A stretch of DNA of 64,000 bases. It comes from Gammaproteobacteria bacterium. Lineage in GTDB: Bacteria; Pseudomonadota; Gammaproteobacteria; Eutrophobiales; Eutrophobiaceae. A program made the position numbers and the translations under genes. This document shows positions 53,464 through 63,432 of the stretch, one piece after another. The notes beneath the pieces are model-generated. The model saw only the letters and a program-made list of their open reading frames with translations, did not search any database and was not told the origin of the DNA. The stretch is from contig CANKCB010000006.1 of assembly GCA_947480335.1 (NCBI GenBank), positions 77,148 through 141,147 of the forward strand. The letters are read 5' to 3'. Within the stretch, counting starts at the first letter, position 1. Each line of letters starts with the position of its first letter.

Positions 53464-53491
53464 ACTCCCCTGATCTGGCCATCAGGGGAGT
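53464..53491. terminator. Bidirectional hairpin between usp and the molybdenum hydroxylase gene
   Basis: ACTCCCCTGAT (53464-53474) pairs with ATCAGGGGAGT (53481-53491) around a 6-nt loop. On the - strand it is followed by GTAGTTTTC, a short T-rich stretch. It separates two convergent genes. Confidence 0.65.
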
Positions 53492-53509
53492 ATTCAAACC
53501 GGACTGAAG

Positions 53510-55690
53510 TCAGGCTTGCAATGCAGCGAGCACTCTCTCTTTAGTAAATGGCATATGCGACAAGCGTTTGCCTGTCAAACGGAAAAATGCACCAGCGACG
53601 GCTGCTGGTATACCCGGGTTACCAATTTCACCCAACCCTTGTGGACGTTCCTGTTGCGGATCCACAAATTCAATATGGATTTCTTCCGGCGTATCCGACA
53701 TACGCATGACATTGTAGTCATGAAAATTGGATTGTTGCACAATACCGTCCTTCATCGTTACGCGTTCATGTAACACACTGGACAGCCCGTAATTAATACC
53801 ACTTTCAATATTGGCCTTTGCGGCATCCGGTTGAACCACCAGACCACCATCAACAGCCAGCCACACCTTATGTACCCTGATCTTACCGGAATTTTTATCA
53901 AGCGATGCTTCAACCACGACAGCACCCAGAGATCCTGAACGTTCAGTGATCGACAAACCGAGAGCACGACCTTCCGGCCTGGGAGCCTTCCAGTCCGACA
54001 TCTGCGCCACTTTCTCAAAAACCTTTTTTCCGCGCGGGGTGATGGCCATCTGGTTCAGACGGAAATCAACAGGATCGATTCCTTCTGTCACGGCTATATG
54101 ATCAATAAACTCCTCAATCGCAAACAGATTGAATGGATGCGATACCGCTCGCCAGTGTTTCAGACGGATACCATGGGAGGTGCCACGCAAATCAATATAT
54201 TGATTAGGTACCTTGTAATACAAATCAATCTTCATGCCGCCTGTCAGCAAACTGTCTCCGTCGCCCACTATACAATGCTTCCAGCCTGTAACCTTGCCGG
54301 AGGCATCAAGAGCCGCTTCCAGGCATTGGTAGTTCTGGGGACGAAACATTCCGTAACCTATATCCTCTTCACGGGTCCAGATCAATTTGATCGGTTTTTT
54401 AATTTCACGCGCCACCAGTGCTGCTTCGACCGCATAATCACCTTCCGAACGCCTGCCGAATCCTCCACCCATATAACACTGATTAACAGTAACCTGACTC
54501 TGATTGACACCCAACGCTTCGGCTACCAGCTGACGGCAGCGATCCGGTGACTGACTGCCATCCCAAACTTCAATCTTATCGCCTGCCGCATTTACACGGG
54601 CAACTGCATTCAACGGTTCCATCTGTGCGTGATAACCATAATCTGCTCGAAAATCCGCCTTGTAAGTGCGTGCCGCACTCGCAAATGTGGTATTCACATC
54701 CCCTTGACTGAACACGGGTGTAGATTGCATTGCCTGATCCGCGTGAACCTTGACATAGTCATCGTCCAGTACAGATTCAGAATTAAATCCACGCGACAAG
54801 GTCGTTCCCCAGCTGACCTTGATTTGCTTGCGAGCAGCTATGACACTGGCAAAAGACGTGCCGACGATCGCCACACCTGTAGGTAATTTTACTGTCGAAC
54901 GGATACCTTTGAGCGCACTAATCTCGTCTACATTCCAGCTCTGGGGGGCCGCACCCTGCACAGGTGAATGTACAGTGGTCGCATACAGCATCTCGGGCAA
55001 GTTCACGTCAATTGCAAACTGGGCCGCACCATTGACTTTCAAAGGGATATCACGACGTGGTAGGGTTTTACCGATTAACCGATACTGTTCGGGCTTTTTG
55101 AGATCGCTTTCACTGACTTCAGGCAGGCCCTCTGCAGTAACTACAGAAGCTGCAAGGTCACCGTACTTGATACGGCGATTACTGGCCGCATGGACTACGA
55201 CACTGGGTTCAGTCGTCAACTCACTGATTGGCACATTCCACTGTCTGGCCGCAGTCTGTAACAACAGTTTGCGTACCTGGGCACCAGCTGTACGCATCAC
55301 ATCGAAATAACTGCGTACTGCCCGCGATCCGACAATAGCCATTGATTTTCGATTACCACTTCCATAACCATAGATATCAACATCACTCGGTGCCCATACC
55401 AGATTTACCTTGTCCCAGTCAGCATCCAGTTCCTCGGCCAGCATTAATGGCACACTGGTCATGGATCCCTGCCCCATTTCTGCTCCCGCGGTAAACAGGG
55501 TGATGGAATTGTCATCATGTATTGTCAACCATGCTGACACGGCCTTGTCTGCTGTTTGCGCAGGGCTGTTCGCGGACAATAACATGGCTGTACCGCTGCT
55601 AGTGATTGTGACCGCAAAACTGAGTGTTGCGGTCCCTTTGAGAAAATCACGACGGCTTACGATCGCCACATGATTGAAATCTGTCGTCAT
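53510..55690 (-). CDS. Tat-exported molybdopterin hydroxylase large subunit (IorB/aldehyde oxidase type)
   Basis: A 726-residue subunit of the xanthine-oxidase family, like isoquinoline 1-oxidoreductase beta subunit, which binds the molybdopterin-cytosine-dinucleotide cofactor. The N-terminus has a Tat motif VSRRDFLKGTA. Family segments include GAEMGQGSMTSVPLMLAEEL near residue 68, QCYMGGGFGRRSEGDYAVEA near residue 407, and the late RPQGLGEIGNPGIPAAVAGA, which contains the catalytic Glu region (GEIG). It starts 3 nt after the iron-sulfur subunit gene. The substrate is unknown, possibly an aldehyde or N-heterocycle. AGGAGGG lies upstream. Confidence 0.92.
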   Translation of the reverse strand: MTTDFNHVAIVSRRDFLKGTATLSFAVTITSSGTAMLLSANSPAQTADKAVSAWLTIHDDNSITLFTAGAEMGQGSMTSVPLMLAEELDADWDKVNLVWAPSDVDIYGYGSGNRKSMAIVGSRAVRSYFDVMRTAGAQVRKLLLQTAARQWNVPISELTTEPSVVVHAASNRRIKYGDLAASVVTAEGLPEVSESDLKKPEQYRLIGKTLPRRDIPLKVNGAAQFAIDVNLPEMLYATTVHSPVQGAAPQSWNVDEISALKGIRSTVKLPTGVAIVGTSFASVIAARKQIKVSWGTTLSRGFNSESVLDDDYVKVHADQAMQSTPVFSQGDVNTTFASAARTYKADFRADYGYHAQMEPLNAVARVNAAGDKIEVWDGSQSPDRCRQLVAEALGVNQSQVTVNQCYMGGGFGRRSEGDYAVEAALVAREIKKPIKLIWTREEDIGYGMFRPQNYQCLEAALDASGKVTGWKHCIVGDGDSLLTGGMKIDLYYKVPNQYIDLRGTSHGIRLKHWRAVSHPFNLFAIEEFIDHIAVTEGIDPVDFRLNQMAITPRGKKVFEKVAQMSDWKAPRPEGRALGLSITERSGSLGAVVVEASLDKNSGKIRVHKVWLAVDGGLVVQPDAAKANIESGINYGLSSVLHERVTMKDGIVQQSNFHDYNVMRMSDTPEEIHIEFVDPQQERPQGLGEIGNPGIPAAVAGAFFRLTGKRLSHMPFTKERVLAALQA

Positions 55691-55693
55691 GGT

Positions 55694-56146
55694 TCAACCC
55701 TCCTGTGAGGCACGCTCAATGGCGGCGAGTATGCGATTGTATGTTCCGCAACGGCAGATATTGCCATCCATATGGTTAATGATAACTTCGCGCGACGGTT
55801 TTGGATTGGTCGCCAGTAATTCGGCGGCCATCATGATCTGCCCTGACTGGCAATATCCACATTGTGGCACCTGCTCGGCTATCCAGGCCTTTTGTAAGGG
55901 ATGACTTGAATCCTGAGACAATCCTTCAATTGTGGTAACGCGGGTATTGTTTACCGTGCTGGCCTTGATCAGGCAGGAACGTACTGCCTTGCCGTCAATA
56001 TGCACTGTACAGGCACCACAAATACCTGCACCACAACCGTACTTGGTACCGGTAAGCTGCAACTGGTCCCGCAATACCCACAACAATGGCGTATCACTGT
56101 CGACATCAAGCGATACCTGCTTTCCATTAAGGGTAAAATCAACCAT
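55694..56146 (-). CDS. [2Fe-2S] subunit of molybdopterin hydroxylase (IorA type)
   Basis: A 150-residue electron-transfer subunit with two [2Fe-2S] clusters. The plant-type cluster motif is [16 protein letters not shown] near residue 38 with a following Cys in RSCLI, and the second cluster has [11 protein letters not shown] near residue 97 and CRCGTYNRI near residue 131. The start 56146 ([14 protein letters not shown]) was chosen because AGGGGG precedes it; the longer frame adds unrelated sequence. No separate FAD subunit is nearby, as for IorAB-type enzymes that pass electrons to a membrane cytochrome. Confidence 0.93.
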   Translation of the reverse strand: MVDFTLNGKQVSLDVDSDTPLLWVLRDQLQLTGTKYGCGAGICGACTVHIDGKAVRSCLIKASTVNNTRVTTIEGLSQDSSHPLQKAWIAEQVPQCGYCQSGQIMMAAELLATNPKPSREVIINHMDGNICRCGTYNRILAAIERASQEG

Positions 56147-56271
56147 GCGCCATCCCCCTGAAATTTGAATGAATAGATACGAATTAGATGAATTACATTG
56201 GCAAAAGCTACACGCCGTCGTAATGACTGTCAATTACCGGTACTACTACGCTGAGTTGTATTGAGCCGCCG

Positions 56272-57819
56272 TTACTTGGCAGTAGGTACTTCTGCCTCTG
56301 ACATTTTGATTGAACGTGGCGTGGCGCCGAGTTTTATTAATAAAGCCATCGTACTGTCATGATGACCGTAGAGTCCCCGACTACCAAAATCCGGACTCAA
56401 GCCAGAGGCCATCGTCCAGGGTGTCTCCCCATCTTCATTTTCAGGATCAATGCCTGCACCCTTTTCGGCCAGAAACTGAACCACTGAATCCGAACCTGTA
56501 AAGGCTGCAATATGCATGGCAGTACGACCTGACTTGTCGACTGCGTTTACATCCACATCCAGTTTCATTACTTCCTTTACTGTAGCTAATGCCAGAGCGA
56601 TATTTTCCTTGTTGGCAATGTTTCCCCCTGCCTGATAGGAACACGTACCGGTACAGGCTATCTGGGCTGCTGCCATCAATAAGGTAATCCCCTGCTCATT
56701 CCTGACTCCAGGTTTTGCACCAGCGTTAAGCAGTATCTGCATAATGTGCTCATCCCCCGCCGCGGTAGCAAGTAATAACGGGGTCGCACCGACCATGGTA
56801 AAGGGGTACCCATCCGGACCGAGCAGTTGTTCCTGTTGAATCTGGACATCCGGATTCAGTCCTGCTTTTAGCAATGCCTCAGCCAGTCGGTACTGGTTTT
56901 GAGGACGGAGCCGGTAAACATTATCGTAAATGACTCCATTTAGCAGGGACAAGCCTTCAGCCACCGTATGATGCAAGGCGGTAATACCATTTTCGTCTGC
57001 AGAATGGATATCGGCCCCCCGTTCTATCAGATAGAGGGCGAGATCTTCATGTCCACTCGCACTGGCGATAACCAGCGTATTACCGTGCAGTTTGGTCGCT
57101 TCATTCGGATCTGCCCCGGCATCTATCAACAGTTTCGCTGTTGCGATATCACCAGTACGAGCAGCAAACAATAATGGCGTAAAATCACCTGTCGTCACTT
57201 TCCAGTCACACACACGACAGGTTCCCGGTATGGTGGCCACACCTGCAAGGGTTCGTGCATGAATATCGGCCTTGCTCCGGATAAGACGCTCAACAATATC
57301 AGCATGTCCGGCCGCAGCCGCCCACATCAAGGCCGTCTGTCCACTTTGTTTTTCGGCATGATTGACATCGGCACCAGCCGCGAGCAATAGATCAAGTGCC
57401 TCATTTGCATGGGTACGCGCGCAGTTCATTAATACCGATTCACCCGAGATCAGTTCTGCATCTGGATTGGCGCCGGACTGCAACAATGCTTTCACCATCA
57501 GCTGACTCCGGTTAGTACAGGCAAGATATAATGGCGTGACACCATATTCATTTGCCACATCCGGGTGCGCGCCTGATTGCAACAAACGAGAGACTAGCTC
57601 GACATCATCATGCAATACCGCCCAGTGCAAGGCGGTAGTGCCGTCCGGCATGGTGGCATTCACATCTGTCGATTCATCGAGCAGTTTCCTGACAGCATTA
57701 CTCTCGCCGGATTTGGCGGCTTCAATCAGGGATGTGCTTACAGCCGATGCAGCCAAAACATTTAACAGTAGAAACAAGGCTACACTAGTGCGCAACAGCA
57801 CGGACGATGAGGATTTCAT
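56272..57819 (-). CDS. Exported ankyrin-repeat protein
   Basis: A 515-residue protein with a signal peptide (LLNVLAASA) and about ten ankyrin repeats of the form DGTTALHWAVLHDDVELVSRLL, with repeated GADPN and GATPL elements. It is placed between the DUF1552 gene and the molybdenum hydroxylase genes on the same strand, 20 nt after the former. In other bacteria, ankyrin proteins also sit beside DUF1552/DUF1592 genes. It may bind its exported partners. No catalytic domain is seen. Confidence 0.85.
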   Translation of the reverse strand: MKSSSSVLLRTSVALFLLLNVLAASAVSTSLIEAAKSGESNAVRKLLDESTDVNATMPDGTTALHWAVLHDDVELVSRLLQSGAHPDVANEYGVTPLYLACTNRSQLMVKALLQSGANPDAELISGESVLMNCARTHANEALDLLLAAGADVNHAEKQSGQTALMWAAAAGHADIVERLIRSKADIHARTLAGVATIPGTCRVCDWKVTTGDFTPLLFAARTGDIATAKLLIDAGADPNEATKLHGNTLVIASASGHEDLALYLIERGADIHSADENGITALHHTVAEGLSLLNGVIYDNVYRLRPQNQYRLAEALLKAGLNPDVQIQQEQLLGPDGYPFTMVGATPLLLATAAGDEHIMQILLNAGAKPGVRNEQGITLLMAAAQIACTGTCSYQAGGNIANKENIALALATVKEVMKLDVDVNAVDKSGRTAMHIAAFTGSDSVVQFLAEKGAGIDPENEDGETPWTMASGLSPDFGSRGLYGHHDSTMALLIKLGATPRSIKMSEAEVPTAK

Positions 57820-57839
57820 TTTTTACTTACCCGCCAGGT

Positions 57840-59183
57840 TCAGCTTACGTTCAATAGTTCCAGACGACCATTACCATCACCAAATTTATCCACCGGCATA
57901 TCCAGTTTATCCAGCAAGGTAAGATACAGATTCGCCATCGGGGTTTTGTCCGGATACCTAAGATGCAATCCACCTTTCAATTTGCCACCGCCACCTCCAA
58001 GCAATACCACGGGCAGATTCTGTAAGGAGTGTGCATTACCATCGCTGATCGAACTTCCAAACATGATCATACTGTTATCGAATAAAGAACCGTCCACATC
58101 GGGCGTGGCTCTCAGCCTGTCCAGATAATAGGTCAACAGTGTCGCATGATAGGTATCAATCTTGGCCAGCTTTTCCAGATTTTCAGGATCATTTCGATGA
58201 TGTGATATTGAATGGTGTACATCTGGCACACCAATTTGTGGGTAGGTACGATTACTTTGTTCCGGCGCCATCATGAAAGTAATCATACGGGTCATGTCCG
58301 TCTGGAAGGCCAATATTTGCAAATCAAACATCAGTTTCAGATGATCAACAAAATCAGCCGGGATGCCAGCTGGTCTTTCCATTTGTGGCAACTCACGACC
58401 TGACTGTTGTTCAGCCATCTGGATGCGCCGTTCAACATCCCGCATCCCATCCAGATATTCGGACAATCGTTCCCGATCCGCTGCACCAACACGCCCCATC
58501 ATCGTCGTGGCTTCTGCAGTGATATCGTCCAGTATGCTTTTCTCCTTGTGAATTCGAGTCAACCGATCTGCTGTATTGGTGCTGTTACTGGCGCCGAACA
58601 GTCGTTCAAACACGGCGCGCGGGCGATATTCCACCGGCAATGGTGTCGTGGGCGTGCGCCAGGACAGCGTGTTCATGAATGCACAGCTCCATCCCTTTTC
58701 ACAGTTACCAGCCACGTCCTTACTATGCAATCCGAGTTCCAGTGAAGCCAATTGGGTGTATTTTCCCAGTTCACGTGCGATGATCTGATCAATCGATACA
58801 CCGGTAACACCTTCACTCTGCGGGTGCACACCTGTCAGAAATACCCCTCCGGCACGCTCATGCGGAGCCGTCTCACCTTCTCCAGGTAGTGCATTACCAG
58901 CACTGTTACACAGACCAGTCAGTACCAGCATATTCTCTCGATATGCAGCGAGCGGCTGTAATGACCTCGACAGGTCATAAGACCTTCCGGTCGTTGTTGG
59001 CGTCCATTGCGACATATTCATCCCGTTCGGTGAATAGATAATCGACATTCGTCGTGGTATCTGGACACCTTGATTCGTTCCGGCAAACACAGGAATCATT
59101 GCGTCGAGCATGGGTAATGCAACGGCCGCGCTGGCGCCGCGCAAAAAAGTACGACGCGCCATTGGTTTCTTAATTATCAGCAT
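57840..59183 (-). CDS. DUF1552 family Tat-exported protein
   Basis: A 447-residue protein with a Tat signal (KPMARRTFLRGASAAVALPM). The body matches the DUF1552 type: IYSPNGMNMSQWTPTTTGR near residue 50, HERAGGVFLTG near residue 102, FGSSISDGNAHSLQNLP near residue 375 and HLRYPDKTPMANLYLTLLD near the end. The function is unknown; the fold may be related to alkaline-phosphatase-like DUF1501 proteins. It starts inside the last 14 nt of the DUF1592 gene, so the two are coupled. GGAGGG precedes ATG 59183. Confidence 0.88.
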   Translation of the reverse strand: MLIIKKPMARRTFLRGASAAVALPMLDAMIPVFAGTNQGVQIPRRMSIIYSPNGMNMSQWTPTTTGRSYDLSRSLQPLAAYRENMLVLTGLCNSAGNALPGEGETAPHERAGGVFLTGVHPQSEGVTGVSIDQIIARELGKYTQLASLELGLHSKDVAGNCEKGWSCAFMNTLSWRTPTTPLPVEYRPRAVFERLFGASNSTNTADRLTRIHKEKSILDDITAEATTMMGRVGAADRERLSEYLDGMRDVERRIQMAEQQSGRELPQMERPAGIPADFVDHLKLMFDLQILAFQTDMTRMITFMMAPEQSNRTYPQIGVPDVHHSISHHRNDPENLEKLAKIDTYHATLLTYYLDRLRATPDVDGSLFDNSMIMFGSSISDGNAHSLQNLPVVLLGGGGGKLKGGLHLRYPDKTPMANLYLTLLDKLDMPVDKFGDGNGRLELLNVS

Positions 59184-61593
59184 GGTCAGGGACCCTCCTC
59201 GTCTGGAACGGTTGACTGTCAATTACAGCCATTATTAATGAAGACAATCGGTGTTCATCCGCCACGGTTCGGCGCATGATTTCGCGCATTGCTGGTGCAT
59301 CAGTATGTTCTACACCGCGACCTAGTGCATAGGTGAGCAGTTTTTCTATCGCTGTCATCACAAAATCATAATTACGCTGCTGAATCAGCACACTGCGAAG
59401 TTGATCCGGACCTTCAAAGGGCGTGCCATCCGGCAAAGTACCGGTCGAATCGATCGGTGAACCCGACTTGGCATCCACAGTACGCCAGCTGCCAATTGCA
59501 TCGTAGTTTTCCAGTGCAAAGCCAAGTGGATCCATAACCTTATGGCAACTGGCACAAACCGGATTTGCACGGTGCTGCTCCATCTGTTCGCGCATCGTCA
59601 GCACCTTGCCCGCATCATTCTTGTCGCGCAATCCTGGAACATTGGGTGGCGGTGGCGGTGGCGGGGCACTCAGAATGTTCTGCAAAATCCATTTTCCACG
59701 TATGGTCGGTGCCGTACGATTTGCATAGGATGTCACCGTGAGTATACTGCCCTGTCCCAACAATCCACCACGTGTCTTGTCTGGCAAATTTACTTTTCGG
59801 AAGTGGCTACCATAAATATCCGGGATATTGTAGTGGTGTGCCAGACGTTCATTGATAAATGTGTAATTTGCATCGAGTAATTCAAGCAACGGGCGATTAT
59901 TACGCATCACATACTCAAAGAACAATTCAGTCTCCTTGCGAAATGCCACACGTAAATTGTCATCAAAATAGGGGAATTGTTCGCCATTTGGAGCCACAGT
60001 ACTGAGTCTGTTCAGGTTGAGCCATTGCGAAGCAAAATTCTTTACCAATGCTGAAGAACGGGTGTCTTCCAACATGCGTTCAACCTGCTGTTTCAACACT
60101 TTGGGTTTATGTAGTTGACCTGATTTTGCAATCTTTAATAATCCCTCATCCGGAATACTGCTCCAGAGAAACAGTGACAGCCTTGTCGCCAGATCCAGAT
60201 CCGATAACTGATACACCTCATCCACTGCAAGTTTCTCCGGTATCTGTTCACTGACAAAGATAAACTTCGGCCCGGCCAATATGCGTTCTAATGCCAACCC
60301 GATACCTTCATCAAAACCGCCTTGCTCCTGCCCTTGGCGATAAAACGCCATCAACCCTGCAAGTTCATCAGCCGTCAAAGGACGTCGATACGCACGTTGT
60401 CCCAATGTTGAAATTATTTTTTTGGCGCAGGATGGATCATTGCTATGCTTCGGTTTGCAGACATATATACGCTGACGACTGGGGCTGTCTTCAGTTACTT
60501 TCGGTTCGAATGGCCCTTCTACTATCACCGTACTGACACCGGGCACTCCGGCCTTGAACTGTGCATAATCGATAATCGAGTGCTGCGTATATTTGGGTTG
60601 CTCTGGCATTAAGGTACTGTCGATAAAAGCCACATTCAATTCATGTGTACCTGCCCTGGCCGGAAACCGCAGCTCAAGCGCCTTATCTGCAAACCGTTCA
60701 TACTGCTCCTGTGCCGGCACACCCTGGGCACTGGTAGAATAGATACCACTAGATTGTCCAAGTTTTTCACCGCCAACACTGAGTTTGCCAATGCGTTCGT
60801 CATCCAGTCTGATATCAACCTGATGAGCACCGTTTAACAATCCGCGTATATAATCGCGGGAGTTACGCTGTAACCGGACACGAATTATGTATTCTCCATC
60901 CATCGGAAAATGATGTTTGACTGTCATGCCACCGCGCGATCCCAGTGGCATGTCTTCTCCAAGCCAGTCATCCTGCATCAGGTATCTTGGAACATTGTAG
61001 GTGACCATATCCGGCGGCATATTTTCCTGACCAAGCGCTAACCTGCGTATCGTGCGCGCTGCAACAATATATTGTTCTGCAAGCATGGGTGACAAAGTCA
61101 AAACTGCCCCCACATTGTCAAAACCGTACATTGTGTCGTCGGGCGGCAGTAGCGTGTCATCGTTGACTTCGACAGCGAGCAGTTCGCGAATAGCATTGAA
61201 ATATTCGGTACGATTCAGGCGTCGTAATGTAGCTATAGCTGGACGGGGGTGATTTGATCCGTAAACATCCAGTGAGGTTTCCAGATAGGTGGCAAAGGTT
61301 TCATATGTAGCAATGTCCGGACGAGGCATACCGGAAGGTGGCATCGAACGCACTTTGATTTTGCGTAATACCTTTTCCCAGGTGCTTGCTCCCGGACCGA
61401 TGTTTTTTACATCCAGACTTTGCAGGGACAGTCCTGCTGTGTGCAGTGCGTCGTTATGGCAGCCGATACAATACTGATTAACCGTAGCCTGAAAATCCTG
61501 GGGTGCGTTCATTACAGGCACTGACTGTGCCAAACCGGTATTAACTTGACTAAATAGCACAACGGCTATCCAGCTTATCAACTGTTTCTGCAT
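59170..61593 (-). CDS. DUF1592/DUF1588/DUF1585 multi-domain cytochrome-type exported protein
   Basis: An 807-residue exported protein with signal peptide (VNTGLAQ). A heme c site CIGCH near residue 42 begins a PSCyt-like domain, then DUF1587 (LRRLNRTEYFNAIRELL near residue 110), DUF1595 (ISTLGQRAYRRPLTADE near residue 405), DUF1592 (SDLDLATRLSLFLWSSIPDE near residue 470), DUF1588 (NYTFINERLAHHYNIPDI near residue 580, proline stretch APPPPPPPNVPG) and DUF1585 (CASCHKVMDPLGFALENYDA near residue 700), which carries a second CxxCH. It overlaps the DUF1552 start. Such proteins are abundant in Planctomycetes and some proteobacteria; the role is unknown. Confidence 0.9.
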   Translation of the reverse strand: MQKQLISWIAVVLFSQVNTGLAQSVPVMNAPQDFQATVNQYCIGCHNDALHTAGLSLQSLDVKNIGPGASTWEKVLRKIKVRSMPPSGMPRPDIATYETFATYLETSLDVYGSNHPRPAIATLRRLNRTEYFNAIRELLAVEVNDDTLLPPDDTMYGFDNVGAVLTLSPMLAEQYIVAARTIRRLALGQENMPPDMVTYNVPRYLMQDDWLGEDMPLGSRGGMTVKHHFPMDGEYIIRVRLQRNSRDYIRGLLNGAHQVDIRLDDERIGKLSVGGEKLGQSSGIYSTSAQGVPAQEQYERFADKALELRFPARAGTHELNVAFIDSTLMPEQPKYTQHSIIDYAQFKAGVPGVSTVIVEGPFEPKVTEDSPSRQRIYVCKPKHSNDPSCAKKIISTLGQRAYRRPLTADELAGLMAFYRQGQEQGGFDEGIGLALERILAGPKFIFVSEQIPEKLAVDEVYQLSDLDLATRLSLFLWSSIPDEGLLKIAKSGQLHKPKVLKQQVERMLEDTRSSALVKNFASQWLNLNRLSTVAPNGEQFPYFDDNLRVAFRKETELFFEYVMRNNRPLLELLDANYTFINERLAHHYNIPDIYGSHFRKVNLPDKTRGGLLGQGSILTVTSYANRTAPTIRGKWILQNILSAPPPPPPPNVPGLRDKNDAGKVLTMREQMEQHRANPVCASCHKVMDPLGFALENYDAIGSWRTVDAKSGSPIDSTGTLPDGTPFEGPDQLRSVLIQQRNYDFVMTAIEKLLTYALGRGVEHTDAPAMREIMRRTVADEHRLSSLIMAVIDSQPFQTRRVPDHADN

Positions 61594-61704
61594 CGAGTGC
61601 CCCCCACCCTGTTATCCAGAAGATACAGCTACAACTTATGTCTGATAACTCTAGTCCAAACAGGCAGGAACATCAATGAGACAAGCCCGTTTGACTGAAA
61701 TCTC

Positions 61705-62190
61705 TTACTCCCCCTCAGGATCGTCCCGATACAATCCATCCGGATCCGGTGCAGGCTCATTTTTTATAACAGCAGTAATGACTGATACGAATGGATCCAT
61801 GGGTTTAGCGCGGCACCATCGATACATCAGATACATCATGCCTGCCAGTCTTGATGAAGATACTGATTTGAACTCCTCCGTCTGTTCCTGTGGAGCATAA
61901 CTGGATAGATTGGATTTTAACCAGTCCTGATAGTCCCGGGTGGAATGTAAGTGATTTCCCTGCAGGTTAACCGCATATAAATTTCCGATATGAATATGAT
62001 TTACGTCCTTGGAGCTGTGTTCATACGTGTCGGAAAATTCCGCACACAGCGTGGTCTCTACTCCCGGTGTATTGGTCGCAGTTGCTTCCTGCTTATTCTT
62101 GTTCAGATTTCCAAAATAATAACCAGCAGCCGCACCAGTCAATATTAATGCTGACAGCAGGATTGCTGCCAGCTTACGATTGATACGCAT
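61705..62190 (-). CDS. Hypothetical anchored protein
   Basis: I do not recognise this 161-residue protein. One N-terminal hydrophobic segment (LAAILLSALILTGAAAGYYFG) would anchor or export it, and the rest is polar and acidic at the end (PAPDPDG, DDPEGE). It has two Cys (TTLCAEF near residue 48 and YRWCRAK near residue 125) and a His-containing stretch NHIHIGNLYAVNLQGNHLHS near residue 64. It lies 42 nt downstream of the homocitrate-synthase-family gene in the same direction and may be its operon partner. Confidence 0.55.
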   Translation of the reverse strand: MRINRKLAAILLSALILTGAAAGYYFGNLNKNKQEATATNTPGVETTLCAEFSDTYEHSSKDVNHIHIGNLYAVNLQGNHLHSTRDYQDWLKSNLSSYAPQEQTEEFKSVSSSRLAGMMYLMYRWCRAKPMDPFVSVITAVIKNEPAPDPDGLYRDDPEGE

Positions 62191-62232
62191 TGACTGTTGC
62201 TGTCTGCCGGTACTGGTTCTATTCTCTGTAAA

Positions 62233-63432
62233 CTAACAAAGACGCTGAACGATACCCTTGAATTCGGCATCGGAAACCAGTCTGGCCTCTTTGGTACCGA
62301 TATCCTTAACCACAGCCAGAACGGCTCCACGCTTGTCTTCGGGTATATTCAATCCCAGCTCCTTACCCTTCATTTCAATACTGACCAGACCACTCTTCTT
62401 GCCAAGTACAATCTTGCGCTCTGCACCCACTATCTCGTGAGAATAGGGTTCAATTGCTTCAGGGATATGAAACTGGCTGACTACGCCACCACTCTCTCTT
62501 GTAAACAGAAAATCACCCACGACCGGCTTCCAGCCATCAACCGTATATTTTCCGGCTTTCTGCACCAGCTTGGATATTTCACGGGCTTTTGTCAGGTCCA
62601 GCTCTACCGGCATGTGATACAGCGCGGACAGTGCCAATGCTACCTCACAAATATCGGCATTACCGGCACGCTCACCCATACCGTTGATGGTGCCCTGGAT
62701 CCAGCTGGCTCCGCCCCGAACAGCGGCAATCGCCGCCGCTGTGGCCAGACCAAAATCATTATGACCATGCCAATGCACCGGGATATTCGGACCAACCCAG
62801 CCTTTTACCTGGCGTATCAATCGTTCAACCACTTCTGGCGCACACACGCCTATCGTATCAACGACCGAGACCTCTTCTGCACCGTGTTCAATTGCGGCCA
62901 TATACACGTCCTGCAGGTAAGCCAGATCGCTACGGGTTGAATCTACAGCAAAGAAGTTTACTTTCTTTATACCGGCATCCTTTGCATGCTTTATCGCATC
63001 AACTGCTCTTTGCACCACCTTTTCACGCGTAAACCCAAACGCCTTCATCTTCCTGTCACTGGTGGTAATTTCAATCAGCAGGTATTCCGTACCCAATTCA
63101 ATATGTGCATCCACATCGGCAATCATGGCCCGGGCAAAGCCCCAGATTTCCGAGGATAATTTTGCATCCAGTATACGGCGCACCGCTTTGGTATCGTCCT
63201 CTGACACTCGCGGAAAACCTGATTCTATACGGCCAATTCCAAGTTCAGCCAGCTTGCAGGCAATCTGGAATTTATCTTCGGTCGAGAACGACACACCGAC
63301 TGATTGCTCACCATCACGCAAGGTGGTGTCATAAAAACGAACCGGTCGGGTTCTGTCGAATCCGGCCTGCACTTCAGGCGCGTCGTTTAATTCAGTCGTC
63401 CAGAGATTTTCTTTGCTAAATTTAATTGTCAT
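62233..63432 (-). CDS. Homocitrate/2-isopropylmalate synthase-family enzyme
   Basis: A 399-residue DRE-TIM metallolyase that condenses acetyl-CoA with a 2-oxoacid. The signature RFYDTTLRDGEQSVGVSFS is near residue 32 and VHWHGHNDFGLATAAAIAAV near residue 215 carries the metal-binding His-x-His. The HMGL-like barrel is complete, but the C-terminal LeuA regulatory domain typical of leucine-synthesis enzymes is short or absent, so it looks like homocitrate/NifV-type or a related enzyme. No nitrogenase, leuCD or lysine genes are nearby, so the physiological substrate is open. Confidence 0.85.
   Translation of the reverse strand: MTIKFSKENLWTTELNDAPEVQAGFDRTRPVRFYDTTLRDGEQSVGVSFSTEDKFQIACKLAELGIGRIESGFPRVSEDDTKAVRRILDAKLSSEIWGFARAMIADVDAHIELGTEYLLIEITTSDRKMKAFGFTREKVVQRAVDAIKHAKDAGIKKVNFFAVDSTRSDLAYLQDVYMAAIEHGAEEVSVVDTIGVCAPEVVERLIRQVKGWVGPNIPVHWHGHNDFGLATAAAIAAVRGGASWIQGTINGMGERAGNADICEVALALSALYHMPVELDLTKAREISKLVQKAGKYTVDGWKPVVGDFLFTRESGGVVSQFHIPEAIEPYSHEIVGAERKIVLGKKSGLVSIEMKGKELGLNIPEDKRGAVLAVVKDIGTKEARLVSDAEFKGIVQRLC

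Noticed and set aside
62197-62940. 247-codon + strand frame
   Set aside because: Antisense to the homocitrate-synthase-family gene, whose motifs are clear.
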